From positions 124,001 to 188,000 of the forward strand of contig CAUEEP010000901.1 in the NCBI GenBank assembly GCA_958450365.1: a stretch of 64,000 nucleotides of DNA. The letters are read 5' to 3'. A program made the position numbers and the translations under genes. Positions 53,101 through 63,951 of this stretch are shown here, piece by piece. The notes beneath the pieces were generated by a model that was given only the letters and a program-made list of their open reading frames with translations, searched no databases and was not told the DNA's origin. How positions within the stretch are numbered: position 1 is the first letter of the stretch; the number at the start of each line of letters is the position of its first letter. This DNA is from Mesorhabditis belari. Taxonomy: Eukaryota > Nematoda > Chromadorea > Rhabditida > Rhabditidae.

Positions 53101-53909
53101 CTGACTGCGCCACGGTGACAGGAGATTCGACTAGAAAAACCCGCCATTAGATGGGTTTTTCGACTGGTTTCGGCTGGTTTTTTTCAGCTGGTTTTTACAT
53201 AAAGCTGCCCTTGTCTTACGGTAAACTTTAGTTTTACATTCATAAATTTTACCGTAACCTGATAATGAGTAAGATTGTCTATGAAATACAAAATCTAAAG
53301 CTCATAATCAGTTACGATTCAGACTGCCAGCGAAGAAGAGATCAAAAAAGCCACCGTTGCTGGCCTTGTGAGAAAAGGAATGATCGAAGAAGGAAACATT
53401 GTCTCACTTTGGTCGACCACATTAAACTACGGATATCCCATTCCAACTCCGCAAGTGAATCGAGATTTCGTTGTCAAAACTCATTTCCAATGCAATTTCA
53501 GCGAGATGAAGAGCTAGCTCGAGCACATCGAGAACTGGAGAAATGGTCGATCTATTCTCGAGGCAGATTTGGCGGATGGAAATATGAAGTGAGCAATCAG
53601 GATCACTGCTTTTTGCAGGTTTGCTTGAAATATGTCAAAATTTTCTAATTCTCACACAAATTCTAAAGAAAGTGATCACTTTTGCATGAGCTAAATGAAT
53701 CTGATTGAACTTACTTGCTAAGTTCAATCAGATTCATTTAGCTCAATCAGATTTCATCCGAAACTCATTTCTATTCACTTCATTTTGTAAATTTGATTGA
53801 AATTACTTGCGAATTTCCGTTTCAGGGTAAAGAATTCATCGATCGAATCGTTTTGGGTGAACCCGAGCGAATGTACAAAACGTGTGTTGATGAGTTTGCA
53901 GAAGAATAA
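47180..53909 (+). CDS. FAD amine-oxidase / protoporphyrinogen-oxidase-like protein, 12 exons
   Basis: Exons 47180-47302, 48115-48270, 48314-48448, 48886-48984, 49043-49156, 50384-50506, 50547-50708, 50762-50887, 50933-50998, 53323-53469, 53502-53618, 53826-53909 are all in phase and give 483 residues. Family landmarks: an N-terminal Rossmann strand ([20 protein letters not shown]), [50 protein letters not shown] and the C-terminal FAD-contact motif [15 protein letters not shown]. This is the FAD/NAD(P)-binding group near UDP-galactopyranose mutase and protoporphyrinogen oxidase; the substrate is unknown. The dinucleotide loop lacks two of three glycines (GVAPTA instead of GxGxxG). Intron 10 is only 32 bases. 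Intron 9 holds a mariner element and intron 5 an inverted copy of exons 4-5. An AATAAA overlaps the stop region. Confidence 0.85.
47633..48052. repeat. Two tandem palindromic units in oxidase intron 1
   Basis: Units at about 47633-47838 and 47851-48052 are each dyad-symmetric around a CTTGGTGT...ACACCAAG core, with GCCAATGGCRAAGGG outer arms. The two units are diverged copies of each other. The second runs almost to exon 2. Confidence 0.7.
48507..48742. mobile_element. CTACTGGACAATGAAATATC palindromic MITE, copy 2
   Basis: Near-identical to 29420-29662, ending GTCCAGTACTGTAGCT in both. Lies in oxidase intron 3. Confidence 0.85.
49186..49306. mobile_element. Short ACCGTATTTTC-family MITE
   Basis: Ends CTACTATTAGAGAGAATACGGTA-type and shares the GAGGGGGTTGAAAAAA centre with the copy at 6374-6492, so both belong to the same short subfamily. 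Lies in oxidase intron 5. Confidence 0.75.
49512..49700 (-). repeat. Inverted partial copy of oxidase exons 4-5
   Basis: Reverse complement of about 48940-49121: the end of exon 4, intron 4 and the first half of exon 5, including blocks GGACCCTGGGAGTCGAAG and CAGCGATGAATGAGGC. In the copy the intron 4 acceptor TTTCAG reads TTCAAG, and a small internal duplication is present. It sits in intron 5 of the same gene, antisense. Confidence 0.85.
49786..50075 (-). pseudogene. Tc1-like transposase C-terminal relic
   Basis: Minus-strand pieces [34 protein letters not shown], then [18 protein letters not shown] and [14 protein letters not shown] before a stop at 49786. DGAP, WPSxSxDLNxLDY and the RLQACV-x-A-GGHIE C-terminus mark a Tc1/mariner-superfamily transposase. 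Frames are shifted between pieces. Next to it, 50169-50250 has two copies of GGCCAAAACTGGTCTTG. Confidence 0.7.
51100..52337 (+). mobile_element. Mariner transposon with intact ends and TA target duplication
   Basis: Inverted termini TTAGGTTGGCAACTTAATAA and the complement (about 30 bases, near perfect) bound 1238 bases, with TA on both sides (51098-51099 and 52338-52339). The size is normal for mariner. It is inserted in oxidase intron 9, same orientation as the host gene. Confidence 0.95.
51258..52263 (+). pseudogene. Mariner transposase, D,D34D type, inactivated
   Basis: The N-terminal half reads [20 protein letters not shown] with two helix-turn-helix regions (HTH near [19 protein letters not shown]). 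The catalytic part has DETWINY, HDNAKLH and [11 protein letters not shown] with exactly 34 residues between the second and third Asp, and ends EYVSN. Inactivating changes: a frame disturbance at about 51590-51640 (the expected KWVPHELT stretch lies in another frame) and a TAA at about 51769-51771. Few other defects, so the copy is fairly young. Confidence 0.9.
52900..53125 (-). mobile_element. tRNA-headed SINE-like element, copy 1
   Basis: On the minus strand a tRNA-like head (TGGCGCAGTCAGGAGCGCGC, then GGTTCGAGCTCGCG) is followed by a body ending in ACAGACAGACACTGC and TTTTATATAG. The same order occurs at 54030-54300. Confidence 0.5.
53686..53742. repeat. Perfect 26-bp hairpin in the last oxidase intron
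   Basis: GAGCTAAATGAATCTGATTG plus AACTTA, then a 5-base loop (CTTGC), then the exact 26-base complement. Located between exons 11 and 12. Confidence 0.9.
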
Positions 53910-54029
53910 ATTTGGAATTTATAACCGAACCGACACATTGGAAATAGCGACTCTATGAGCTTTCAACTGATTGCATCATGTCAAAAGCAAAAATTAAATG
54001 AGATTCCCTTGTTACAAAGCCACATACCG

Positions 54030-54300
54030 TTCTACTATATATAAAAGAGTCTGTCTGTTTGTCTGTGAAAGATCGAAACAGACTTTCCCCGCTGTTCTTT
54101 CCCCGCTGTTTTGTTTTTTCCTCCGCATCCAGTGGGCCGTTTCAAATGACTTATAGTTCATTTGGCTTAGAATTCCATGTAGTTGTGCACAATGTTTTTA
54201 AATTTCTAAAAAAACCAAAAGTGCCGACGCGGGCGGGAGTCGAACTCGCGTCGTGTGGGCTAGAGACAAATGCGCTCGCACTGCGCCAGAGCCTGGCCCG
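54030..54300 (-). mobile_element. tRNA-headed SINE-like element, copy 2
   Basis: Minus strand: tRNA-like head TGGCGCAGTGCGAGCGCATT with T-arm GAGTTCGACTCCCGC, body, then ACAGACAAACAGACAGACTC and TTTTATATATAG. It shares its layout with copy 1 at 52900-53125. Confidence 0.5.
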
Positions 54301-54369
54301 AGTGGTTAACGCGTGAGTCTCCCAAACGAACGGAAGAGAGAGGTCGCGAGTTCGACTCCTCTCTCTGCC
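54296..54369 (+). pseudogene. Serine-type tRNA-like sequence
   Basis: TGGCCCGAGTGGTTAACGCG resembles the D arm of a class II tRNA, and GAGGTCGCGAGTTCGACTCC resembles a T arm followed by TCTCTGCCA. The 5' acceptor strand does not pair well with TCTCTGC and no clean anticodon stem forms. More likely a pseudogene or part of the adjacent SINE than a functional tRNA. Confidence 0.35.
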
Positions 54370-54579
54370 AATTCTTTTGATTTTTACTACAAAAATTTTA
54401 TTTGCTGGTACTCTAATAGAAGCCCGTCTATAGGAGCGTCACGTAGTCTAAGAACTCAAAGAAACACTCAAAGAACCGCGCATTTATCGAAAAAACTATA
54501 ATAGACAAAAAACTATGATAAACTATGGCAAAACTAAATCCCTTTTAGGCTTTGCTTAACTTACTTAATCTTGTTCTCA

Positions 54580-54614
54580 TTCGATTAGGAATCAAACTGT
54601 GATTCCTAATCGAA
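54580..54614. repeat. Perfect 15-bp hairpin
   Basis: TTCGATTAGGAATCA, 5-base loop AACTG, then TGATTCCTAATCGAA. Intergenic, just left of a MITE. Confidence 0.85.
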
Positions 54615-54636
54615 TTTCTACTGATAAAATTAAGTA

Positions 54637-55151
54637 TTGAGTTGGGGAGAATGAGTCGGCGCCGAAATTTAAAGAAACTTTTTGCACCCATAAAACCTTC
54701 TTTAAATACACGTTTTGTTTCATCAAAATGGTCATTTCTTTACAAAATGGCTTTTGAGAGATTCCACAAAGCTTTTCTTTTTTGGGATTTTATGGATTCC
54801 CAAACACAGCTAATCAAAATGACAAAAAGTCCGACTCATTGCTTGAACAGTTTCTTCCACATAAACCTCCTTTGGTGTTTATATAAAAAGATAGAGCACA
54901 CTCAATTACATAAGTTACCAAATTTTCAGGAAGATCCCTCCAACCGTTTACTCTAGATGACAGTTTATCGATTTTGTGAAAAAATGATCCTTTGTTGAGT
55001 TGAGGCGCTGTTTGAGTTCTCTTTTAAATATTATTTTGTAGAGAATTAGTTACCCTTCTACGGATATCAAACGCATATCATTTGACAAAGTCTGCTAGAA
55101 GTTTTAGAAATTTCTTTGATTTTCGGCGCCGACTCATTCTCCCCAACCCAA
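54637..55151. mobile_element. Mariner-type MITE, GAGAATGAGTCGGCGCCGAAA ends
   Basis: Ends TTGAGTTGGGGAGAATGAGT and the near complement ending CCCCAACCCAA bound 515 bases with TA on both sides. No transposase frame. Confidence 0.85.
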
Positions 55152-55644
55152 TAGAAAGAATGAAATCTGAAGGGGAGTCTAGTCTGAATTTTTGAGTTGA
55201 ATTTTGAGGACTAGACTCTGTGAGCTTTCGAAAAACCCTTGCATAACATTGTTGTTTTGTCTGGGAGTGTTTGTGGGGCATTGCTTTTGCGTGTCTTTTC
55301 CAATTTCTTTTTTTTTTTTTTTTTGCGAAAGATCGACTTGTTTACCACAATTCCCTTTCCCTTTTTTGCCCCTTTTCCACCTCCATTTCTCTCTTTCCAA
55401 ATGGCAGAAAGTGCAGCAAAAAAAGCGTTTTTTCGACGAGTGCAAAAAGAGTTTTGTCGAATTGAATTGGGTCTGAACACTCTCGATAACTCGTTTTTTC
55501 CGGAAAAATCGATTTACTGAATATTCGATAACAAGCTGAACACATTGCCAATTTCGAAGTTTTTTTCGTTTTTCGAAAGAAGCCGATTTTTCACTCATTT
55601 TTCCACTTTGCCTAAAGATTTTTACATGATGAATTTTTTGTGAA

Positions 55645-55692
55645 ATGGCTCTGATCGCGTTGTTGGCCACTCCACGGGAGCTCGATTCAGAG
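55645..55692 (+). other. Candidate alternative first exon for the iPLA2 gene
   Basis: ATG opens 16 codons (MALIALLATPRELDSE) and ends precisely at GAG|GTAAGA in phase 0, the phase needed by the exon at 56675. The short hydrophobic start could be a signal or a chance frame. No cDNA evidence is available. Confidence 0.35.
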
Positions 55693-56317
55693 GTAAGAAC
55701 CAGAATTTTCAAAATTAAAATTAAACTTTAAAATCTAGTACTTATTCGATTTTTAAGTTTCCCAAACCATAGGAAAACTTTTTTTTTTACTAGGATTAAC
55801 CCTGATTTACATTTCCTTGCAGATTCAGACCGAACTTTTGAAAAGATTAGGTTCCTGAGCAGATTTTTATAAGGAAACTATCTGACTATGAGAATTTTGG
55901 TTGCGTGTTAAAGGGTGAAATTCACAAAATTTCTTTTAAAACCTATCCAAAGCGTTTAAAAAATAGATTTAAACCGAAAACCCTAAAAATTACGGCAAAT
56001 TTATCATTGAAAACAAGGATGAATCAAAAAAAGCCTCGATTCATGCTATTTATTTGTGGTCTTCTATTTTTGAGGACAAAGTCGAAATAGTGGATGGAAA
56101 CGAGAGGGGAAAAAGAGTGAAACGTTTGCATCAGAAAAACGACGAAAAGAATACGCTTCTTTTGCCAATTCAGAAGACATTTTGTTGTTTTCTGAGCTCC
56201 GAAACCCCGATATTTTTAAGGCTGGACCACTCTGAAAACATTTTTTGTTCTAACAAGTACAAAACTTTGCTATTCTAACATTTTTGAAGCAAATTTGTTT
56301 CAAGTTCTCAATTTCTC

Positions 56318-59300
56318 ATGCCTGAAGAAGAGGTAAATTTCCATTTAAACAAAAATTGGCCTATAAATCTTAAATTAAACGTCGTAAAGGAAAATTTTAC
56401 CGATTAACTGAATATCTTTTTCGGTTGAAGCAATTATAAAATCTCGCCAAAATTTGAAATTTAAATAAAATTTTTAATTTTACGCATGTATCGCTGGCTT
56501 TTTAAGAGAAAGGTACGTTAAAAAACAAAATTTCCCAAAAGAATCTCATGTTTGGGCGGTTTCTTACAAAAATTTGGTCATACTCTTGCCAAATGTTTGT
56601 CTACTACATCTGGAGAAAGGTTATTTTTAAAGAGTTGGCATTTCAAAGCAGTCTTTTGATGTTTTAAACTTTAGTATGACGACGCGTCGCGAAACAACGA
56701 CGAAGTGAATGGATCGCTTTCACATGAAGGATCAAAAGAAAAGGTTTTTTTCTGGTTTATGATTGGGTTTTGGCTAAAATCTTTAAAAGTTTAAACCTTG
56801 AGGCTCGCTGGAAACGGTTTTAGCTGTTTCAATTGTAAAATTGTATATTTAAGCTAGACAACAATGGCCGAATCCACTCGATTGATGACATGATGAAGTT
56901 GGAGGAAAACGGGGTAAATTTTCTTAATGTTAGACACTTTTGTCGAAGTTAGCGGTAAATCTGAGAGTATTTGAGTGAATGCAATGTTAAAGAGCTTTGA
57001 GTGTACAACTTTGGATCTTTACTGAATTTTTGCTCTAGTATTTTATTGGAACAAGCTCGAGAAGTGTGTTCAGGAATTTTTGTAAGAGAACTTGCCTATT
57101 TTGTGTTTAAAAATCTAATAATTAGCGCAGTTCTCAAAGCCTAAACTAGTGGTAGCGCTTATTTTTTGGTAAATTTGTAATTTAGGGAGCTAGTTCCGAG
57201 ACGGAGAGTGAAACAAGTGATGTGGCTACGTTTTCTGATGGCGGAACAGGGTGTGTGTTTGCGTTTTGAGGAGTAACTGATTTTTGAACATTGAAAACTT
57301 TGGTTTTAGCTTATGGACTCAATTTGGACAAATGTTCTGGACGCAGCCGTCTAGAAGAAAGTCGTCGTTTGTTACAGGTAAACCATATTTGGATAAACTC
57401 GTTCTTATTGTAATTGTAGTAAAGGAAGTACTTCTAAAGTTTAACATGGTTTTCTTCTAGGTCTCGATTCATGGGTACCAGAAGATTGTGAGAAAGTTCT
57501 CGCGTTTCCCTGCAATACCATCAACAAATACACGAAAGTTTACCCAATTTGTAAGTTTTTGGTGTTTCTCTCGCGAAAATTAGCTGATAAATCATGCATT
57601 TAGACTCCAACTCAACAAAAGACAGCTCATTCAGCGTTTTGGTGGACGCTACACCGCTCGCGAAGTCCAAACAAAAAGCGGCAGTCAATCACTTGGTAAA
57701 TTCAAATTATTAAATTGCCATATCATTTGTTTGAGGTTTTAACAATTCATCCAAATGCTGGCCCAAACAAGAACCGCGAATTCAGCCTCAGTCTCTACAG
57801 AAGTCGAAAGGTATAGAAAATTTATTGCTCAGGGAAATTTCCCAATCTTTTGTAACTGACAATTAAAACAATAAAAATGATTGCCCAAATAATCAAAAAG
57901 GAAGAGATCACGATGATTGATGGGTAGCTATAACTTGCGCCAAAGATAATTTGAGAGATGTTGAGAATGGCGAGAAAGATCTAAAAATGAAGCGATTTTA
58001 GTTTTGAGTTCCTTAACTGACCATGGCTCTGATGTAAAGTCGAATCCTTTGAAATTGTCTTTCTTTATAGACGATATAAAGAGCTCCTGCTGAGGCCAGT
58101 GTGATAAAAATGATGCTCAAGAAGCATTTGATCATCAAAACAGTGACCAGGGTTCGTTTACCCTTTGAGCTAAAAGATGTTCAATAGTCTTTATTACTTT
58201 ATGTCTATCAACCTGTCCGGATCATTATAGACATCATTTCTGGTTGCAATCACAAAGCTCACATTGAGAACATCCAAGATTAACAAAATTATGGATGATA
58301 TTGTTAAAATAAGCTGAATTTTCTATCTTGCCAAGCAAAAAATTTTAGAATTTACCTTTGCGTGTCCACAAAACGGAAACCTATCTAGACCATACATTTA
58401 TATTTAAAGTGGAATATAAAATAAAATAAACGAGCTTGATCTCGAAAACAAAGTGACTAAAATGGCCCACTCGTTGCTTGGGTAAATAAAATTCGCAGAA
58501 AATTCGATATGACAGTCAATAAAGGGAGACCAAAAGGTTTTCCGCTTGGAAAAGAGATCTAGAAAAGCTATTTATATTTGTGCAAAGGCTCACTTAAAAG
58601 AAACTGGTGATAAGTGTGGGACTGAGTTTTGATCTTTTGGTGAAGAAGAAATTCAGTGACTCAATGATTCAGCAAAAAGCCTTGAACTACGAGCATTGAA
58701 CAGATAGTGACTGAATTGGGAATTTTGATGTTTGATGGAAGTTTTCGGAAGCTCTTTTCCTTTTAGGGCTGATTTTATGAAATATGTCCCCAATTTGTGA
58801 TTTATTTGTGACACAAAGTTAGTTAAAAGTTCAACAGCTCAAGCTGTCTAAACATAAACCGTGAAAAATTGAATGAATTTGTGTCTTTAAACTTTTAAAA
58901 CTTTAATACAGTTTTTAATTCCAGGTAACTGATGTGGTTGCGTTGTGTGAAAGATGTCGAGAGTGTCGCAAGCTGTTCCGCTATTTCCCGAGAGGAAAAG
59001 GCAAATTTGGTGTTAAATGCTAAAATAGTTTACATTTAGAAAATACGATAGAGTATTTTGTCAATTTACTCAAGTGCTTACGAACTCATCTTTTGTGGAA
59101 AGTTCAACACGTTGCTGCTATGATCAGATGCAAGGATTTCTTTATCGATCGCGCCGATAAAGAAACGAAAAAGTATATTTCTAGATGAGTGAGAACTAGA
59201 TAATTTTTAGATCTTTATCTCAACTTTGTTGCCCTGAAGGACTTACGCCGTTGATGATTGCTATTCAACAAAATGACGAGGAAATGGTATGAGGAACTTC

Positions 59301-62300
59301 AGAGTTTTAGTCATTTGCTTTAGGTTACGTTACTGGTCTCACTTGGTGTCGATTTGATGCAAACGACTGTTGAGGCGAATAATGTTCTTCATTTGGCTGC
59401 TTGTACGACACCATCAATTCTAAATGTTGGACGTTCAAGCACTTTATTATCTAGTTGTTTTTAGATTTTATGGAACGCACTTGAACCCGAGCAAAAAAGA
59501 ATTCTTCTGAATCATCTCAATCACGATGGGGCAAGTCCACAATATGTGGCCTTTTCTTCGATGAACGCTCGATGTTTGAGTAGTTTAGTGAGGTTGGTTT
59601 TTAGAGATTTTTGCTAAAGATTTACATTATCCAAACACTTAATTTCAGCTATTCGAAGCAAATCGATCCACACGCTGAGCCAGAAAATCCGCTCATCTCC
59701 GCGATGAAATCTTCGAAAACAACTATTGTGTTGGTTAATTGAAACTTTTCATTAATAATTCTTTTAGGCAGCTTGAAGCGATTCTCAAGCAAAATCCGGA
59801 TGCGTTGGAAAAGAAAGATGCGCTCACGGGTAACTCGGTTCTGCACGCTGTTGCGCATAAAAGACCGCTGAGTGCTCTGATTGAAGTGATGGTAAGTTTG
59901 AGCACCAATTAAAATTATTAGTTGAGAGCAGCGCCACGTTTAAGATGAGAAGTACAGCATTTTACTTTAGGGCAGCAAGTTGGACGTAAATGTTCGAAAT
60001 AACCAACAACAAACACCACTTCATGTTTATGTGCACAAGAATCATCTCTCACTCGTCTTCACCATTCTTGGAGCAGAAGTTTGCTTGTTTTATTTTACTA
60101 AAATCTATTCGTTGCAGGTTGATATCAATGCGCCGGATGAAGATGGAAATACACCAATGCACGTTGCCGTTTCGGTCTTTGAAATATTTATTCTAGCAAT
60201 TCATCAAATTTAGAACTTGAATTTGCAAATCGTGAGAACGCTACTTTGTTTTGGAGCCAATCCAAACATGAAAAATCGCTACGACGAAACACCACGACAT
60301 TTGGCAGCGAAAAATAAAGACGAGTGAGCGTCTACAATTTTAGAAAAACATCTGAACGCTTTTAGACCCGGTGCCATTGATATTCTCCGCTCATTGATTA
60401 TGTTTGGAGCAAAAAGCTGCCCAATTGACAAATTGGGGTCTGTAATTTTAAAAAACTTTGGTATACGTTAAATTTTAGATGCACCGTTGCCTGTGTTCAC
60501 AAGATCAACTATATCTCCGAGAAAATGAGCCCTACAGGCAGCAATGCAGGTAAAAAAATTGATTTAGAACCTTATAATTATTTTAATTACGACTTTGTAA
60601 TTGTTTTCAACTTTCAGCACTACAAGACAGTTCCGCCGAAGTCGAGAAAGATGTTGAGAATGCCAAAGTGCGAGCGTAAGTTTTGTTTTAAAAGTTATCT
60701 TGCATTTGTTACAGTTTTAAATTTGCATTTTAGTGATGCTGCAACGGGAGCCTACGAATTTGAAATTGATCCAGACACGCATGACATCAATTACGCCTAT
60801 GTTGAACCGAATCCGGCTAGAAAGTTTCCACAAGAGGTTATTTCATTTTTTTGTATAGACAATTTGGTTCTTAAGGAAGCAATGCGCCATGTTAAGCAAA
60901 TGTTAGAGAAAATAGTGAAAGAGAAGGAAAAATCGAACATTATATCAATTTTGTCATGTGATGGAGGTGGAATGAAAGGAATTGTTATGGTTCAGGTGAG
61001 ACGGTAGAATGTTTAATTTTTGTAAGCTTTGTGCTTTTAGATATTGATAATTCTTCAACGATATCTTGACTCTCCGGTTCAAACTTACTTTGATTGGATG
61101 GCTGCGACGAGTACGGGAACATATGTTGCTGGAGCTCTAGCAAAAGGTGGGTAAAGTGTAGAAATTGCATTTTGGGTATTGGACTCATTAAAGCATCTTG
61201 TTTCTTAAGGCCTCTCACTACCTCACATGCAACGATACTATCTGCGAACAAAAGACATCCTCTTCACCACATGGACACGCCCGTACAATACTCTTCGTTT
61301 TGAGCAATTGTGCAAAGAAGCGCTTGGTGACGATCGAATGTTGGACATTTCCTATCCAAAGTAAGTTTGGTATTGTGATTCCTGTAGCTGCTCAAATATT
61401 ATCCCGCTTTGCATACTTTTTATTTTAGATTGATTTTCACGACGACACGAGCTGATACATTCCCCTGCCAACTCACTTTACAAAGAAACTACCAATTACC
61501 AATGACGATGAAGGAGAATTTAGACTTGGGATTCGATGACCCGGCTGGTAAATGTATTCGTCTAGAAAATAATTTTATTCTTATTTAGAAATTCCACTTT
61601 GGTTAGCTGCTCGAAGATCGGCAGCCGCCCCAACTTATTTCGCGGCTTCTGAGGGAAAATTCATTGATGGTGGAATGGTAGCTAACAATCCGAGCCTCGA
61701 TTTGCTGTCAGAAGTGATGTTTTGGAATACGAGTTGTCAAATGAAAGTGAGTTTTTTGGTGTTGATTTAGAAAGTTTCTCTTTTTTAGTCAGAGTCATCT
61801 AAAACGGAAAAAGAGAAACGAGATGATCCAAAAGATGTAACAATTGGCTGTTTGTTGTCACTTGGAACGGGTACTATTTCTAATAAGGGTTATTAGAAAA
61901 ATATTGCAAGTTTTTAGGAATAACACCGGTATCTCCTGTCGACCCGTCCCTTTTTGAGATGAGTGATACGTTGGGAATGTTACGAGGCATCAAGAATTTG
62001 ACGCTAATGGTTTTGGATCAGGTATTGTTTAATCGTGAGTCTTCCATTGTTTGTTTTTGATTTGTGAAACAACTAATTGAACAGATTAAACCTTGTAAAT
62101 AAATTTTTAAAACTTTAAACACCGTTTTTATAGGCCACCGCCACTGAGGGAGCCCCGATTTCTCGGTGTAGATCGTGGTGTCATTCACTCCGAATCCCAT
62201 ACTTTCGACTCAATGCACCACTATTCAAGTAAGATCACTTGATTATTATTATGTCATTCTTGATCAATTGCTAACTTTAGAGATGTTATGTTGGATGCTT

Positions 62301-62596
62301 CTGACGATGTCGAGATTGCACAAGTTTTGTGGGACTGCGAAGTTTATGGATACACGCATCGGTCGGTTTTTGCCTGTTTGGATATCTTTGGTAATGTAAC
62401 GGTATAATAGTTAAATCGTTTTCATGAAATTTTTATATCTAACTTTTTTAGGAAAGATTTTGTCGAGTTGGCCGAACTGTTGAAGGCGATTGGAACGAAT
62501 AAACACCGAAAGACGAGACTTGGAACGGGCCTTTCAACCGATTATGACGAGATACGATTGTCTAGGAAAGCATCAAAAGAATCGGTTAAAGAATGA
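56318..62596 (+). CDS. Calcium-independent phospholipase A2 (ankyrin + patatin), 32 exons
   Basis: Exons from 56318-56332, 56675-56743, 56854-56913, 57186-57250, 57310-57377, 57461-57550, 57604-57695, 57772-57810, 58925-59009 and 59040-59172, then 59211 onward to the last exon 62452-62596, are in phase throughout and give about 988 residues. The N-terminal third is a Ser/Asp-rich region. Ankyrin repeats follow (e.g. [49 protein letters not shown]; about residues 235-460). The patatin domain has oxyanion loop DGGGMKG (D631), nucleophile S666 in ATSTGT, and catalytic Asp at about 794 in [11 protein letters not shown]. This architecture is that of iPLA2-beta/PLA2G6-type enzymes, which hydrolyse the sn-2 acyl chain of membrane phospholipids. 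The GXSXG motif begins with Ala instead of Gly. The 5' exon is uncertain: MPEEE at 56318, MYRWLFKRK at 56488-56514 and the exon at 55645 all splice in phase to 56675. Confidence 0.9.
57822..58397 (-). CDS. Four-TM membrane protein nested in an iPLA2 intron, 4 exons
   Basis: Minus-strand exons 58397-58356, 58313-58213, 58169-58022 and 57980-57822 join in phase (0, 2, 0) to 149 residues. It starts [14 protein letters not shown], then four hydrophobic helices: [51 protein letters not shown], and [18 protein letters not shown]. Short polar loops include RNDVYNDPD and [10 protein letters not shown]. The FxFCG start and four-helix layout resemble nematode-expanded small four-TM proteins, but no specific family is asserted. 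The whole gene lies between iPLA2 exons 8 and 9, on the opposite strand. Confidence 0.75.
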
Positions 62597-63485
62597 GCTT
62601 TACTTTGTTTTTTTTAATATATGATATATGATTTACTGCTCTAGGAGAATTTTGAACGTTACTATTGAGGAGATAAAGTTATGTTTTAAAGGCTTTTTCA
62701 GGTTACAAGATACAAATTGAAGGTCATAGAGACATTTCCGATGAAATTTCACCATGTAATTTTGCCTGAATTTTGAATTTTTAAGTCTATCTCCAATTTT
62801 GTGGGCGTGGATTTTTGGTGGAAATCAAAAGCTGAAGTTACCTAATGGTTCTTAACAAAGTGTGCTCTGTTCATTTTGTAGAAAAATGCACCAAAAATGT
62901 TTCTCGAGAGTCTCACGAATATTAGGTCCACGGGTTTTTTTGTGCGATTTCGAGGAGATTTTTGTGTGAACCCATTTTTAGATTGAATTATCATCAAATT
63001 CTGATAAAATTACCTAATCGAGCCTGGGATATTCACAATTGGGAACCCATGTCCATAAGGGGGTTTGAAATTTTCCAAATAATCCTTTTTTTCTTTTGTT
63101 TCAAATAGATTGGCTTCTTGACCTAGTTTAGTGCCAAATAGAAATCACAGATAGCTGGCATTTTTTTTGATTTTTGTAGGTATTCTCGATAAACTTTTAA
63201 ACGATAGAAAAATCGCGCTCATTTGAGTTTTGTTTTTTTTTGGGATTAGTGTGATTTAAATATATGAGTTCCGAAAATTTTTACCCAATTCCGCAAAATT
63301 TTCGAACAAATTTAGCAGAGAAATTCGCACAGACGATTAAATTGACACTTACGACTTGGGTTTTTTTTCCCCTCGATCGAATCACTTTTTTTTTTTTGCA
63401 AAAATAAAAATTTCTTCGTCTCTAGGGAGATTTTTCTCTCTTTTGCAAAAGCAAAATTTTGTTTTCTATTGAAATTGAGATTTTT
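62597..63485. other. Gene-free 3' flank of the iPLA2 gene
   Basis: AT-rich sequence with poly-T runs. No credible exon on either strand, no clear repeat apart from the MITE that follows. Confidence 0.4.
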
Positions 63486-63951
63486 CGGGAGTGGGACAAA
63501 TGCGACCTTTTTTTCCGCACCTTGCCCATTAGCGCACCTTTAAAACCTTTAACACCTTTAAAAAAAGCTCTAAAAAGCTAATATTAACCAATTTCTATTC
63601 CAAATCGTGTTTTTCTAGGTAATTTGAGGGTGTCGAATTCAAATTTTGACATAACAGAGCGTGTGGAACCAATTTGAAAGACAAAACGGCTAGATCAAAG
63701 TACAGAAAATTGTCGATTTTTCTCTTTGTATAACTCCGTCCGTTTGTTTCCACAGGCTCTGATATGTCAAAATTTCGATTCTACGCCCTAAAATTACCTA
63801 GAAAAACAACTTTTGGAATAGAAATTGGTTAATATTAGCTTTTTAGAGCTTTTTTAAAACGCGAAAAAAGGTGCGCTAATGGGCAAGGTGCGGAAAAAAA
63901 GGTGCGCAAATGTCCGGGTGCGCAAAAAAGGTCGCATTTGTCCCACTCCCG
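63486..63951. mobile_element. CGGGAGTGGGACAAATGCG palindromic MITE
   Basis: Starts CGGGAGTGGGACAAATGCGA and ends with its complement. Long inverted subterminal regions contain CACCTTGCCCATTAGCGCACC, AGCTAATATTAACCAATTTC and AATTACCTAGAAAAAC. About 466 bases, no coding capacity. Confidence 0.85.

Noticed and set aside
55179..55712. A 177-codon minus-strand open frame
   Set aside because: Lysine/serine-rich low-complexity translation of T-rich DNA upstream of the iPLA2 gene, with no domain and no splice-supported partner exons.
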